A stretch of 58,788 nt of DNA, taken from NCBI GenBank assembly GCA_000226015.1, contig JH152975.1, positions 14,073-72,860 on the forward strand. Direction: 5' to 3'. The notes beneath the pieces were generated by a model, which saw only the letters and a program-made list of their open reading frames with translations, ran no database searches and had not been told where the DNA came from. Origin of the DNA: Mnemiopsis leidyi (taxonomy: Eukaryota; Ctenophora; Tentaculata; Lobata; Bolinopsidae). Within the stretch, counting starts at the first letter, position 1, and each line of letters starts with the position of its first letter. Both the position numbers and the translations under genes were made by a program. This document shows, one piece after another, positions 38,201-50,100 of this stretch.

Positions 38201-41200
38201 GGTGTTAGAATTCTCTGAGACCGTATTTCAATTTTGAAAGATCGTTTCAGCATAAAATACGAATTATGGTCCTGGGTAATTCAGATTCAGGAGACTCGCC
38301 GACACGAAATGGGAATGTCCTCTCCAATCTGGTGGAACGATACGATAATCTTTACAGTTCTAAGTGTTTCGTACTTACTTGATACCTGATATCTCTGATA
38401 AAACCAGGATAACATAGATGGTCAATGTGATTGTCTTCTCATTCCTAGATATCATGTTAAAACTGGGAAGTAGGTCCCCGGTGTCTACTACCAAATGAAG
38501 TTTGGGATGATATAACATGGTATGTGTTTACAACAGGGTTTTAAAGTATCAACCGTTGTGTTTTAAATTTGGTATTAACGTTAGGACACTCGTGCGATAT
38601 AAGATTAACTTGACCAATAGATTGAACAGCAAGCAGTGTGCTAGCTAATACTAGCTGGGTGTCATCTGACATCAGGTCAGCGTATCACGTGACCGGAGCA
38701 GGGTTGACATTGTGCCAGGAAAGTTCTAGATGTTTTAATAATATCCGGTTCGTGCTCAGGTCCAGTAGCGACTGCAAGAGCGGGGACCCAATAATATCCG
38801 ATATAATCCAACAAGCTGTACACTGCTGGACGTTTAGCGAACTACTGGATTGTCTAATGATCAATCTACTTGATATATTTGCGTTGTACCAGTATATATA
38901 TATATATGCTTGATGAGATTGTTAGGCAGGCTATGTCACATCAGCTGAATGTTTGCTAGATCACGTGACTATACATTACACTGTTTGTGTGTACACTGTG
39001 TGGTGTGTACAATGTATAATGTAAACAAACCACTCACCCCACCTTCATCCCACGCCGGATGTTCGGATGGTCTGACTGTGATGTTAATCCCATCTGTAAG
39101 GTGTGTTCAGCACTACATTATATGCTACTGCTCCTGCTGAGAATTTTACATATTATCATGCCAGATACTTCCTGCAGAAACTTCCCACAGATGTTAATAG
39201 AGCTGCACGGCCGATCTGCTTTGCAGTTCAAGCTGTCAAACTCTGAGAGTTTTCTTGATATATCGTCTACGACTCCGGTTTGCGAGTCAAACTCCCCTAT
39301 CTAACTTTTATTTAGAGAGAATTCTACAACTCCTACAGCTAATTTGTTCCTGCCCTGTAATTTCTCTGAATACAAGATAGCACATCCCAACCTGACAAGG
39401 GACATTACAAAAGGTCTGACTAAGTGATAAATTGTATTGTGAAATGTGTCGTCTGCCCCGTAAACCCTAACCCTGCCCCCTCCCTGACCCAGGTATAGAG
39501 TGAGAGTTCACACGTTAGCACCTTTCTATAACCATCTCCAGCTCCGAGTGTTAGGGACCGTGTGACTCGGAGTCTCTAGGACGTTATTCTTCAGTAAACA
39601 CGACGTGAAATTATCCTGATCAGTCCTTGCTTCATGTGGGTCCGGAGTCTTGCACGGAGCGGCAGCAGTACTTTTGTTAATCACTTTGTGAGGCTCAGTG
39701 CTCCACACAATTCAAATCACTGTACCATCTGTGTGCACTGTCTGTACATTTTGTTTTGGTGGTGAGTGTGTGGTGAGTAAGAGGTGAGTTTGGTGGAGTG
39801 TGAAGGTGGATTAGATATAGTCTCTCTGAGACGGTTAGACCAAGGTTCTAAGTTTGGAACTTAGAGATATCCTGTCTGTGAAGTTACAACCTCATATATC
39901 TTGATGAATGTTGAGTTTGAGGCAAATTCTAGAAGATCCAACCTAAAGTTAGTTGCTGGTGCAGGTGACTGCAGTCCAACTGGGAACTTATTTCCTTAAA
40001 GTTTGTCAAAATGCAAAGCTTTAAAATTTATAAATCTGCTGTCTGTGAAGTTAGTAGCATTTGTCTATAATAGTCCTGGTATTTGTCTATAGAGTTTGCA
40101 ATAGTCTATAAAGTTAATAACTAGAGCTGCACCCAGACCACCTCTGCTCCCTAGCCAGTTAATTTAGTGTCTAGTCTATGTCCAAGGTCCACGTCATGCT
40201 GGACATTTGATCTTCTACTTCAGATATTTTCACCTGAACCACTACCGGCAACCACAAACTTTGTGAATTATTTGACCAACACACCGCGCAGTCTAGTTCC
40301 AGATTCACGGTACATGGAGCAGAAACCAGCTGAATACTTGACTCTTGAATAGGCAAAGATTTGCGAGTATATAAAGTTAAAGAAGACTATAACCAAGGTA
40401 CTCGAGCAGTGACATGGAGTTGTGCACTACATTACCAGTCTCATTAATGTCATTAATTACAGTTCCGGGGATACTGGCTAACCCTCGGGGCTCCGGCCTC
40501 CCTCCGCTCTCCTATTTGATGGCCTTCTATAATTATGTTATTGAACCAAAGATTGATGTTTCGTAATATGCCAGGGGTCTCCATGCCAAAGCAGTGGATC
40601 CACGAAATTTCTTATGTTTCCGCGGCAGGACAGTCGGTCATTGTTAGAGTTGACCTGAACTTGGGGAATATATTGACTTGCGGTCGACCACAAAGAGGTG
40701 ACGTGAAATGTCATGCTATTAACCGTGGCTCAATGTCCTGTGTTGAATGTTCCCGATTCCAGCAGCTCCTTCAATAGCTTGTGGCCGGGACCCCCAAGCT
40801 AATATTCTCGGCAATATTCATATAACATAGTGTGGTACTTGTCAAATGTTCGTAATTACTATCCCGCATCACCCTGCGGTCCCAACAGAATCTTATCCTA
40901 CTGAGGGACTGACGTCTCACGACACGAGGTTGATCTCACAAAGTCGTCTCTTACAGCCTCATGACTAACACGAATGATCTTTCATAATTTGTCATCACTA
41001 AGTTTTGTAAATTCAAGCCTGATGAACTCTAACTTATTCAACTCTAATTTATGGAACTTTCAAACAATAGATAGCGTGACCGTTATACAAAGTCGTTTCT
41101 TTGTAATGCACGCCGTTTTTACAATGAATGAAATCTGCTAGAACTGAAGTCTGAAACTGACAATTGTCCATTGATAATCGCTACCATTCTGTCCGCCCCT

Positions 41201-44200
41201 TACGGTCGATAACTTCCACCACTCTACCATCCCCTAGCAGTCCAGCAGAGGATAACAGATCACTGTAAAGTCAAAATGTATACAAACAATCGATTATTAT
41301 AGTTATTTGTTACGGTTTTAAACTGCCATGGGACAATCTAATAGTTACTTATTTCAGATACTGTTACGGGAAAATCTAATAGTTAAACTTGTTTCAGATA
41401 CTGTTATGGGACACAAGGACGTGTAAAGCAGTAACTAAAGTAGAATCCCACACAGACAGTGTGAAAGAGCTGGTCCCACTCCCCCACCAACCTGGCGTTA
41501 TTGCTAGTGTGGGGGACAACTCCCTCAAGGTTAGTTTACTTTGGACTACTTTATTGTCGGTAGTTTCTCTTCTTTCTTCTAAAGGTTGTCGGTAGTTTCT
41601 CTTCTTTCTTCTAAAGGTTAGTTTACTTTAGACTACGTTATTGTCGGTGTAGTTCCTCTTCTTTCTTCTAAAGGTTAGTTTACTTTAGACTACTTTATTG
41701 TCGGTAGTTTCTCTTCTTTCTTCTCAAGGTTAGTTTACTTTAGACTACTTAATTGTCGGCGTAGTTTCTCTTCTTTCTTCTAAAGGTCAGTTTACTTTAG
41801 ACTACTTTATTGTCGGTTACCTAGTTTAAACTTAGTTTTAACTTCTGTTTCTTCCGTATTTCACACTCGTGCATCTCGCTGTGTTCTATTGTTACTTGTT
41901 GTAAAGTGTGGTCTACTTAGTGTTCTCGTCACCTTGGTTAAGTGTTAGAAACAGTCTGTATATGGTTCTTTAGCTCCTCTGTCGTCAGCAAGCTCCAACT
42001 TGATGACTTAGCCCTAGATTACCTGCTTAACCACCTCTCTAGTTGAGACAATGTGGTGGAAGTTTAACTAGTAGGACTGTCTTAACGTCCACATTCTATG
42101 TCCAATTTAAGTGTAACTGTTTAACAAACTTTTACGTGAGTTATGCCATGAAACATAGAGACGTTATCGGGGTTTCATTGTTTAATGTTTGCATTTTGAA
42201 GATATTTTTCTGAACACAGATGAATTTTCCACGTCAACTTCAATAATTTGAGGCCACAATACAATATCATCTAAGGCATTAGGGCAACACTTCAGCCTTT
42301 TGACACCCTCGTTGGTTGTAGACTGGTTGGTTGTAGACTGGCTAGTTGTGCAATCCACAAAACCAGCTTTATAAGGTGGTGAGTTGTTGGTTTGCTGTGC
42401 GGTCAGGCGGTGAAATTGACTAATTTGTCTGGTTTTTGTCTTTTGGTTCGAGAGAAGAATAGAGTGGATTTCATAAGTTGGCTGAGCGTTTAAATCTTTA
42501 ACTTTTGAGGAATCTTTGTGTGGGGATTCTTGTAAATTCGGAAACCTTAAAATCTAAGTTTGATATGAAAATTAGCCTGCTGTCTTTCGTCAAACAGACG
42601 TCAGAAATAGAGTTCTAGTTTTTAGGAAGAGGTCCGATTTGAGATGGAGATGATAGGAATTGTCATCACTCAATCTCCGAGAACTGAACCGAAACCGTTT
42701 CTACCTCTCTCTACCTTGAGATATTTTGTATCGACTTTCACCTGTGACGTGATGACGTTCCAAATAAACCCATTACCGAATAACGATACTCAGAGAATGA
42801 CAAAATTTCCTAATAATTACAAGGCGATAAGTCGATTAGAGGAACTGCGAGATTCACATCATTCAGCGACCGTGTAGGGCTGGGTCGTGAGATATTACAT
42901 CTCTGGACATGGACAGAAACTACAAAAAACGTGCACGTCTGAGTTCAGTTTTAAATGTAATTTTAGAGTTTACGGCACGTAGACCGTGAACTATGAGGAC
43001 TTGGTAATAATACTAATGTGTACAGTTAGGTGGAGGATTTTATGCATATAAATTTATTTGTGGCTCATATTCTCATATTGCGAAATTACGTCGCGCTCTT
43101 ATTGCAAATTGCTGCATAATTATTTTGAAGTGCATGTTTTGAGAAAATGTATTCAGTGGTTGGTCATAAAATTGTTTAATGATTCGCACTGAATTATAAT
43201 ATGCTTATTTCATCAATCCATAAACATATTCTCTTCAGATATGGGACACCTCAGATGCGACCAACATCAAGTTGCTGGGATCCCGTTCTTTTCCCACGGA
43301 CCTAGAATGTGTCGCAGTCAGCCCCGACAGACTGACGCACGTGTGTGGCGGCGTCAACTCCACAACCTACCTCTCGCTCTTTGTCGGCGTCGACGACGAC
43401 GCTCACGCCGACCTTTCCTCGAAGTAAGTTTCTTGTTGAAGTCCGGAAGGCAGGCTTATGTTGAAGTTAGTTTCAGCAATGTTCTAATGTTGTAACTTGT
43501 AGGTTGTATGTGAGCCTTTGTCCTGCAATGATATGGATATTAGCTTTTAACGACTGGTTGTGTTAAGACGGAGTTCTCAGGCGCCTTCTCTATTCGACAA
43601 GTAGTTTTTGTATCATTGTTAAACGTTTGTTCTTATCATCATAATGTCGAATCTAAATAATCATTCATCGCAAATTCNNNNNNNNNNNNNNNNNNNNNNN
43701 NNNNNNNNNNNNNNNNNNNNNNNNNNNNNNNNNNNNNNNNNNNNNNNNNNNNNNNNNNNNNNNNNNNNNNNNNNNNNNNNNNNNNNNNNNNNNNNNNNNN
43801 NNNNNNNNNNNNNNNNNNNNNNNNNNNNNNNNNNNNNNNNNNNNNNNNNNNNNNNNNNNNNNNNNNNNNNNNNNNNNNNNNNNNNNNNNNNNNNNNNNNN
43901 NNNNNNNNNNNNNNNNNNNNNNNNNNNNNNNNNNNNNNNNNNNNNNNNNNNNNNNNNNNNNNNNNNNNNNNNNNNNNNNNNNNNNNNNNNNNNNNNNNNN
44001 NNNNNNNNNNNNNNNNNNNNNNNNNNNTCTATTCGACAGTAGTTTTTGTTATCATTGTTAAACGTTTGTTCTTATCATCATAATGTCGAATCTAAATAAT
44101 CATTCATCGCAAATTCGCAGTATAACGTCGTGAATGATGGTCCCGTACAGTATGATAAAAGTGGAGATTAATAATCAAATGCATAGTTCGAATCGAGTAC

Positions 44201-45445
44201 TCAGGTTTTTAAGTAAACCTGTATAGAGTCGTGAGACCGCGGTATGGTCCGCTGTATGACCGCAGGAAATTTAACGGCCAACAGACTGCGGATTTCAATG
44301 GTATCGTGTAAATCAAATATGAATCTCCATTAAATTTGAGACTATTCGTCACCTCTGATAGGATTAGATGGCGGATTTTCTGTGGTATTCTCAATTGGAT
44401 GCAGCCCCCGGTAATTATCCCTTATTTTGAGGTCAAAAGGTGCGCACACTTTGAAATATGGTCCTTTAAATCCGCCCGTTTAATCACTGTTATCAGCATT
44501 AAAGATATTGCAGTGCACCTTAAAAGGTTTAGGTGCACCATAATATTCTCCCTAAAAGTTCGCTGGTTTGATTGATTTTCAATCTTAGTATGGGGCCATT
44601 TCCTGTGATCCTCACTTGTAATTACAGCCAATCTGATAACGAAATACTCTTTATTCAATGCAAATAAAAATCCAATGGAGTGAATAATTCATACTGCAAT
44701 TTATCTGATGGACGTCAGAACTCTTTGGCGGGAGTCGAAAATCACTAGACAGAGTTCCTCAATCTCGTTTCTGTAGCTTCTAAAATTCCGACTTATCCTC
44801 AATAGGTAATTCTAACGTCCATTCATACCTGCTCAGTGACGGATAGAGATCATCATGTGTTCATATCGAACTATTTAATGATATAGAGACTTTATGTCGG
44901 CAAATAGTTCAACAGACATTGAGTCGGATTAGGTCATCTGCTAGAATACCAACGCTGCAAACTAATCCGGTTACCTCACACTAACTAAGTAAACAAAATG
45001 TGTGCACACAAACCGTTACACTTCACACACACATCACGGTTCCACTCAAAGAAACTTGTTTGATGTTTACTTTCTCCCCAAACATTGAACTAACACTTAC
45101 TACTACTACAGATACAAGGACTCGATCAACCGGCTCAGCGAGGAAGACTCCAACAAGATATTCGGTTTTTCCCGGCCAGCCCAACCCACCAAACAGTCAG
45201 ATATTCCCGCGCAGTACATCCCACGTGACCCAGGCAGCCCGTCACGCGGGGCATCTCATGACGTCACGTCAGTGGATAGCGTGACGTCATCATACAGCGT
45301 TACGTCCATTCCCCCTCCGACCGATGCCGAGCTGAGCTCGATGATTTCTCCGATCAGCATTTCTCCGGTGAGCGAGGAAGGGTGCAAGCGTGAAAGTAGC
45401 TGCTCGGACAGTGGGGTAGATGTGACTAGTTTGTCTATTTGTTGA
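32261..45445 (+). CDS. WD40-repeat protein, seven blades plus Ser-rich C-terminal tail, 8 exons
   Basis: Exons 32261-32351, 32456-32644, 33494-33613, 34374-34455, 34719-34845, 41398-41529, 43239-43423 and 45112-45445 join with matching phases (1,1,1,2,0,0,2) to exactly 419 aa. Repeats in order end in [59 protein letters not shown] and a weaker seventh, with GH dipeptides opening several, so one seven-bladed propeller is expected. After blade seven the tail (last exon, about 110 aa) is Ser/Pro/Thr-rich and disordered, with repeated [15 protein letters not shown] patches that could be phosphosites. WD40 propellers are protein-binding platforms; I cannot assign this one to a named family. The ATG at 32261 is the only Met in frame after an upstream stop and sits directly before blade one. 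Blades two and three are joined through glycine codons split by phase-1 introns. Intron 5 is 6.5 kb; introns 6 and 7 hold the arrays and gap described separately. Confidence 0.9.
33062..33095 (+). mobile_element. hAT-like terminal fragment in WD40 intron 2
   Basis: CAGTGGTGTAGCGTCTAAAT followed by GGTGAGCCCC resembles one hAT terminus. No matching opposite end or target duplication is visible nearby, so it is at best a relic. Confidence 0.35.
34492..34529. repeat. 38-bp perfect palindrome in WD40 intron 4
   Basis: GCTCAGCAGATATGAGAC, then TT, then the exact reverse complement GTCTCATATCTGCTGAGC. An 18-bp perfect stem with a 2-base centre, lying 37 bases after the donor at 34456. Perfect arms of this length are unexpected by chance. 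Confidence 0.95.
37864..38053. repeat. Imperfect TGTCTG/TGTGTC microsatellite
   Basis: About 190 bases of interleaved TGTC, TGTG and TCTC units with occasional CGCG. Open frames on both strands through it (Cys/Val/Leu on one, Thr/Asp/Arg/His on the other) are by-products of the repeat. Confidence 0.9.
41339..41397 (+). repeat. Duplicated 3' splice site before WD40 exon 6
   Basis: The acceptor and the first bases of exon 6 (TTTCAG-ATACTGTTA) occur twice: a first copy with AG at 41356-41357, then the functional one with AG at 41396-41397, with intervening AATCTAATAGTTA also doubled. The spacing is 40 bases, not a multiple of three. Use of the upstream AG would shift the frame and reach a stop soon after, so only the downstream copy supports the protein. 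Confidence 0.85.
41530..41822 (+). repeat. Tandem array of about 57-bp units starting at the WD40 exon 6 donor
   Basis: About five units, the first beginning at the exon 6 donor (AAG|GTTAGTTTACTTT). Each unit runs on through ACTACTTTATTGTCGG and a pyrimidine stretch TTTCTCTTCTTTCTTCT and ends AAAG, immediately followed by the next GTTAGT or GTCAGT. Every internal join is thus pyrimidine tract + AG + GTTAGT, an acceptor fused to a donor. The second unit is shortened (about 41580-41614). Confidence 0.9.
43583..44117. other. Assembly gap (N, 43678-44027) with duplicated flanks, WD40 intron 7
   Basis: About 90 bases left of the gap (from TTCTCTATTCGACA to CATCGCAAATTC) reappear directly right of it. 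They differ by only two one-base indels (GACAAGTAG/GACAGTAG and TTTGTATC/TTTGTTATC). Contig ends that overlap like this usually mean a false gap, though a real tandem duplication is possible. Confidence 0.85.
45259..45289 (+). promoter_or_regulatory. Two CRE-like palindromes inside the last WD40 exon
   Basis: TGACGTCA occurs at 45259-45266 and again at 45282-45289. They are part of the coding sequence ([12 protein letters not shown]). Exact CREB/ATF consensus sites, but with no sign of a promoter around them. Confidence 0.3.
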
Positions 45446-45701
45446 CGAGAAGACAATAATTTGAATATTTCTAAGTCCTATCGCTATCATTGTGGTTTGG
45501 GTGGCTGACTGATAATAGATGTTTAAGATTTCAGCCGTCTATCATGATGATCCTTTCCTTGGTTTTGTTCCCATCTATCACAGTCGCTTAATTATTAATT
45601 TGGGAAGGATGGTTGATTTTGCATTTTATGATTTTAAAATATTTTACCCGTTAAATATATATTATTTGGTTGTTTAAATATTGATCAAGTTTTGTTGAAC
45701 G

Positions 45702-45707
45702 AATAAA
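45702..45707 (+). terminator. Candidate polyadenylation signal, WD40 gene
   Basis: AATAAA about 257 bases after the stop codon, in AT-rich sequence. A usual distance for a short 3' UTR. Confidence 0.5.
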
Positions 45708-47141
45708 AGATTTATACTTCAGAATTACGTTTGGAACTGTGTTTCATATATTTTCTAAAAACACGTTTACACGATTTGCGATGAAAAAGGCGTTGACGCG
45801 AAATTTCAATGATTATTTTATTTGGTTATTTGCCAGGTCGGGCAGGTATATTATATGACAAAATCAGGAATTGATTTTGAAATGAGTAGAATTTGATGAC
45901 TCAACTTACTTTTTAACTTCACATGTGTAGTAAGCATATCTCATTCTAAATTCTAATCACCAGTAAAATTTCTGAGAGAAACAAAGTTTTTTCGAGTTTG
46001 GCGAAAACACAAGAAATGATGAAATCTGGACGAAAACAACTAATAAAAGTCCTATCTGATGCAAAATTCGGCCTTTGACCGCCGTCAGCTAATTGTTTCC
46101 GTTGTGTATAAAGTAAAAGTGTGTCTATTTCAAATTATTATGTTTATTATCAATTATAATGCGAATTTCCTTTGTTCCGATGTCTACAAAAAAGCTAACC
46201 TCTTCAAACAAAACAGCGATTTACACGTTTACTTGTTTCACTGCAGCAATATGGGCCTGGCCGATTGACCGCGTTAACCTTTAGTTTCGCCTTATTGGAC
46301 TTCAACTTTGACAACGAAACTTGTCAAATTGATCTCGATATGATCGGTAGTCAAATACCCCGCTGCATTTCATAAAATAAGTTTAGTGTTTATGGTTTAC
46401 TCATTTTGTTTTGATGTTTATGGTTACCTTAGTCTAGTTTTCGGATTTAAAACTCGCGGTTTCGTTTCTCGGACGTCGGCGGCAATGGCCCTGATATAAT
46501 GTTTTTACGCGCAATTTGTCAATTTGAGCCGCGCACGCGCGCATTTTGCTGAGCAACACGTGCGTTCGCTGATTAAATTCCACTGGTTTTAGACGATCGT
46601 TTATTTCCACACGTTCAGATCCGTTAACGTTGTCCTACTTGTCGCTCCTGCTCCCCTCACAGAAATTAAGCTGCTTGAGCTGATCGTAACAAATGTTTCT
46701 ATTTAGTTATTAAGAATTGTCGGAACTCATCAGAATATGTGGTTAAATACTGACCATCTAAGCCGTATTATGGAACTCGAAAGAGGGCATTCTTCGAAAT
46801 TTTTGTTATAAATAGGACTATACTGTACGTTAGCATCTTTTCTGTAACAATCAGTGTCTAATTTGTTACAGAAAAGATGATAGCGTACATTTGCATTATA
46901 GTCCTTTTTATAGGCCGTATTAATTATTTAAGTTTTTACTACACCTATCCATGACCCACAAGGCACGCTGTTAATTCGTTTCTTGAAAGACGTAACTTTC
47001 AGTCAAAACAATCGTACAACCTCATTATCTAATATTAAAAAAACGGCATACAATTGTATCATTTGTAGCTCGCTATAGTGTCAATAAAACTAATCCTTTT
47101 CTCTTAGTATTGCATGTTACAGATCATACATCATAGCCATT
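45708..47141. other. Intergenic DNA between convergent genes
   Basis: The WD40 gene and the aminopeptidase face each other here. Apart from the hairpin at 46806-46912 I see only AT-rich sequence and one CpG-containing stretch near 46480-46570. Confidence 0.5.
46806..46912. ncRNA. Pre-miRNA-like hairpin or small foldback element
   Basis: Left arm 46806-46848 and right arm 46865-46912 are inverted repeats: the inner part CATCTTTTCTGTAAC pairs perfectly with GTTACAGAAAAGATG, the outer AGGACTATA with TATAGTCCT, with an asymmetric bulge of about 5 bases between and a 16-base loop. Length (about 107 nt), bulge and loop resemble an animal miRNA precursor; a tiny MITE is the alternative. Orientation cannot be told from sequence alone. 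Confidence 0.4.
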
Positions 47142-47147
47142 TTTATT
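47142..47147 (-). terminator. Candidate polyadenylation signal, aminopeptidase gene
   Basis: AATAAA on the minus strand about 10 bases after the stop codon at 47157. Closer than usual, so the mature 3' UTR would be very short if this site is used. Confidence 0.3.
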
Positions 47148-47156
47148 TTTTTAACT

Positions 47157-50100
47157 CTACCCACTTAGTTCTCCACTATTCAACGTCTTAATAAACTTAT
47201 CAAACATTTCATCATAGTCCGCCTTCCTCGATTTGCTGTTTTCTTGTTTTGTTGCTGCCATGTTTTTCCTAATACCATCAAGTCCTCGTTTCAATCCAGC
47301 ACTTCCAGTTCCAGAGGAATGTTTCCTAAAGAATTTTCTCACATCTTCATAATCACGCCGAGTCTTGAGATTTACAGTGACGCATGCCAGCAAGGCATTA
47401 AACGAAAACTGGCTTTCTCCATACATGCTAAAGTAGTAGCCGTAGTGCGCTTTGAAAAACCGCCAAGTCAGTCCTGGGTTTCTCGGGGCCACGTAACAAA
47501 CTGTCTTTCTTTTAAGGGCCCTGGGCATCATCTGAGATTTTATGCTAAAATTCAGTATGTAGAGCTGCTGCTTTGGGTTGTCTGTATGGCAGACGAAACT
47601 CAGGATTATTTCGTACTCGTGGATGGACCGTGGATACCACTTCAACAAACGAAAGATTCGTTTCCAGCTCCTCCTTATTCTCCTGTAAACCCTTAGAACA
47701 AACGACAGGTAAACTATGTTGACATGTTTGCCGGATAAGAACTTTCTGATGACCCGCTTTGCCCGTGCCTGAGCAGACGGAACGCGCCATCTTACTCCAA
47801 AGTAAAACATCCACCTGTAATATTTCTTTACGTTCCACTCCGTTGTTTCTTCTATTTCTTTTTTCATGGAATATTCTATGTGTGCAATAAGCACGTGCTT
47901 GAAATATCGCTCGAAAAATTGTCTGTTTTCGGTAAGGAAGAGTTTGTGTTTGAAGTGGAGCAGAGCCAAGGCCCACCGTTCTATGATATCTCCTTGTGTT
48001 TCACGATAAACGTAACGGGAAGTTTCGAGAAAGGTGGCAGTACTGACCCGTCCATTTTCGTAGTTTTCTATCAGATTGAGTGTGTAAACTGAAATATAGA
48101 GTTATTTTATTATTCGATTCTTATTCTGTTATTAGTCGATGCGCAACTTTAGAGAACAAAATGGCCGGCATTAATGATAATAAATTTTATTCTGCCAAAA
48201 AGCTGAGACATATGAACTGGTTATAGTTACATCGCCGTTCTGTCTTCTTAGACATTACATCAATTCTTTATACCCAATAAGGATTGAATAAAAACTATCA
48301 ACATTCAATTATCATCTTTCTAAAATCCACGCATTATGCGTAAACGTCGATGTTTATAAAGCCTTAAAGATCCCATCACTTGGATCTTAAACATGTGTTT
48401 CCTTTTATTGTTGCTAGTATCAATATTCAGAGTTACGATGGACCCTACAAAAGGGTTTTATTGGGCATAAAATAAGCGGGCCTAATGCATAAAGCCACAT
48501 CTGCCTTAGTGACCAGTATAAGAATAAGTATGCCAGCAGAGTAAGTTGACTTAAATGGCTAGCTTACAATGGTGCAACTGATTGGCGAAGGCACGCTGAA
48601 CACCTTAGTTTAATTAACATAATCTGATAATCCAGCACTTTGATCCTTACTTGTTCGCTGTACGTCGGAGAGCACTTTGGGATTGCGCTGGAGCTCCCTA
48701 GACAGAGCTTTCATGTTGTTCTCATCGTACAGAAAGATAGCAAACTCTGCGCTGTTCGTGTCGTGCAAGTACCAGTTGAACGGTCTGGTGAAAATGTGTC
48801 GTCCCTTTTTAGCCCCCCACAACTGTCGAGTAAGTAAGTAAAATTTTGACTAGTTGCAGTGCTAGTCTGACTATATGGAGGTGCAGGCGTCACGTGTAGC
48901 TGTTTCAAGACTAAAACTTGTGCCAGCAAATAGACTTCGGGACACGCGGCCAAAGTTTTGTCCTTCATCAGACTTAAGGTTTAAAGCAAGTCTAAGTAAA
49001 TCTACAAAAGCCCACTCAAGAAGACTGTGAAGTAAAGCTTCACTTACCTTATACTTTGTAGAAGGTTCGGCGTTGGACTTGAAGTTTACGGGAATGAGCC
49101 ACACTTGGTTTGTCTTGTAGTCTCCTTTGGGCGTGTACCGACTCTGTGTTAGAGAAATTTCTCCTTGTTTGTTCTGAAAATGTTTACAAGTTCGGGACTT
49201 TCCTGACGTCAGTGGAGACTACAGTTTAAATGCTACGGAGGAGCTTAACGACACCGAGTTAATACAAGTGGCATGTGTAATTATTGAAATTACTCGAAGC
49301 ACTATTCGATAATGCTGATGCGCAATTCAATAAGATATTGCTGAAGCCACACTTTACTTTTCGCGAGATGAGCTGTATATTTTCTTAATTTTCCGTACCT
49401 AACTGTGCGCTGCCTTGTCGACATTTTCAGACCTACCTTTGCAATTTTCACCATGGGAAAGCCAGGTTCGTTTAGCCAGTTTTCCATGAAGTCTCTGACT
49501 GATACAGTTTTGGCTATTTTGTCGAAACATCCGGTAAAATCGTTGAAATCAGCACTCTTCATCCGGTAAGTCTTGAAATACTTTTGTAAGCCTTTCTGGA
49601 AGTTAGCTTCCCCTATTAATTTCAGCACAGCTGAAAAAAGATGTTTAGGTGTATTATTGGTATGCAGGTATTTCTACAATAACATCGACAGACAAGCTGG
49701 TATTTTCAGCACTTCTGTTTTCAATATCTGAGCCATGTACTCTCTAAATTTACGACTACTTTCTGATAACAACCTCGTAAAATCCAAGAACCCTTAGCGT
49801 ATGATAAGTTGTTAAACATCGCAGCAGCTCCGTAAGAATCCTTCAGTTTTTGTCTGACGGGTTTCGTAAAACGGAACTTGTCGTCCCTTATTCCTGCGAT
49901 AGAAAGTATTAAGGACCTCGAGCTCGGCGGTCGGCACTAAAGCTATAAAAACATAGGTGCATTACCGTAGCTGGTTTTCACAGCAATTTATAGCTCTTGA
50001 ACTTGCTGTTTCCACAGCTTAAAATGATAATATGACAGCACGGATTCAACATGCACGAACCCGCATAGTAGCCCCTCATTATGAGCTGCAGCTCGTGAGC

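Larger units (their letters stand above)
34846..41397. other. WD40 gene intron 5 (6.5 kb)
   Basis: Phase-0 intron between the GSTDCN and ILLWD exons. It contains a TGTC/TGTG-rich simple repeat (37864-38053), a short TA run near 38894-38910 and, at its very end, a duplicated acceptor (41339-41397). No nested gene found on either strand. Confidence 0.75.

Noticed and set aside
47244-47696. 150-codon plus-strand frame
   Set aside because: It is antisense to the last aminopeptidase exon, which has clear family homology.
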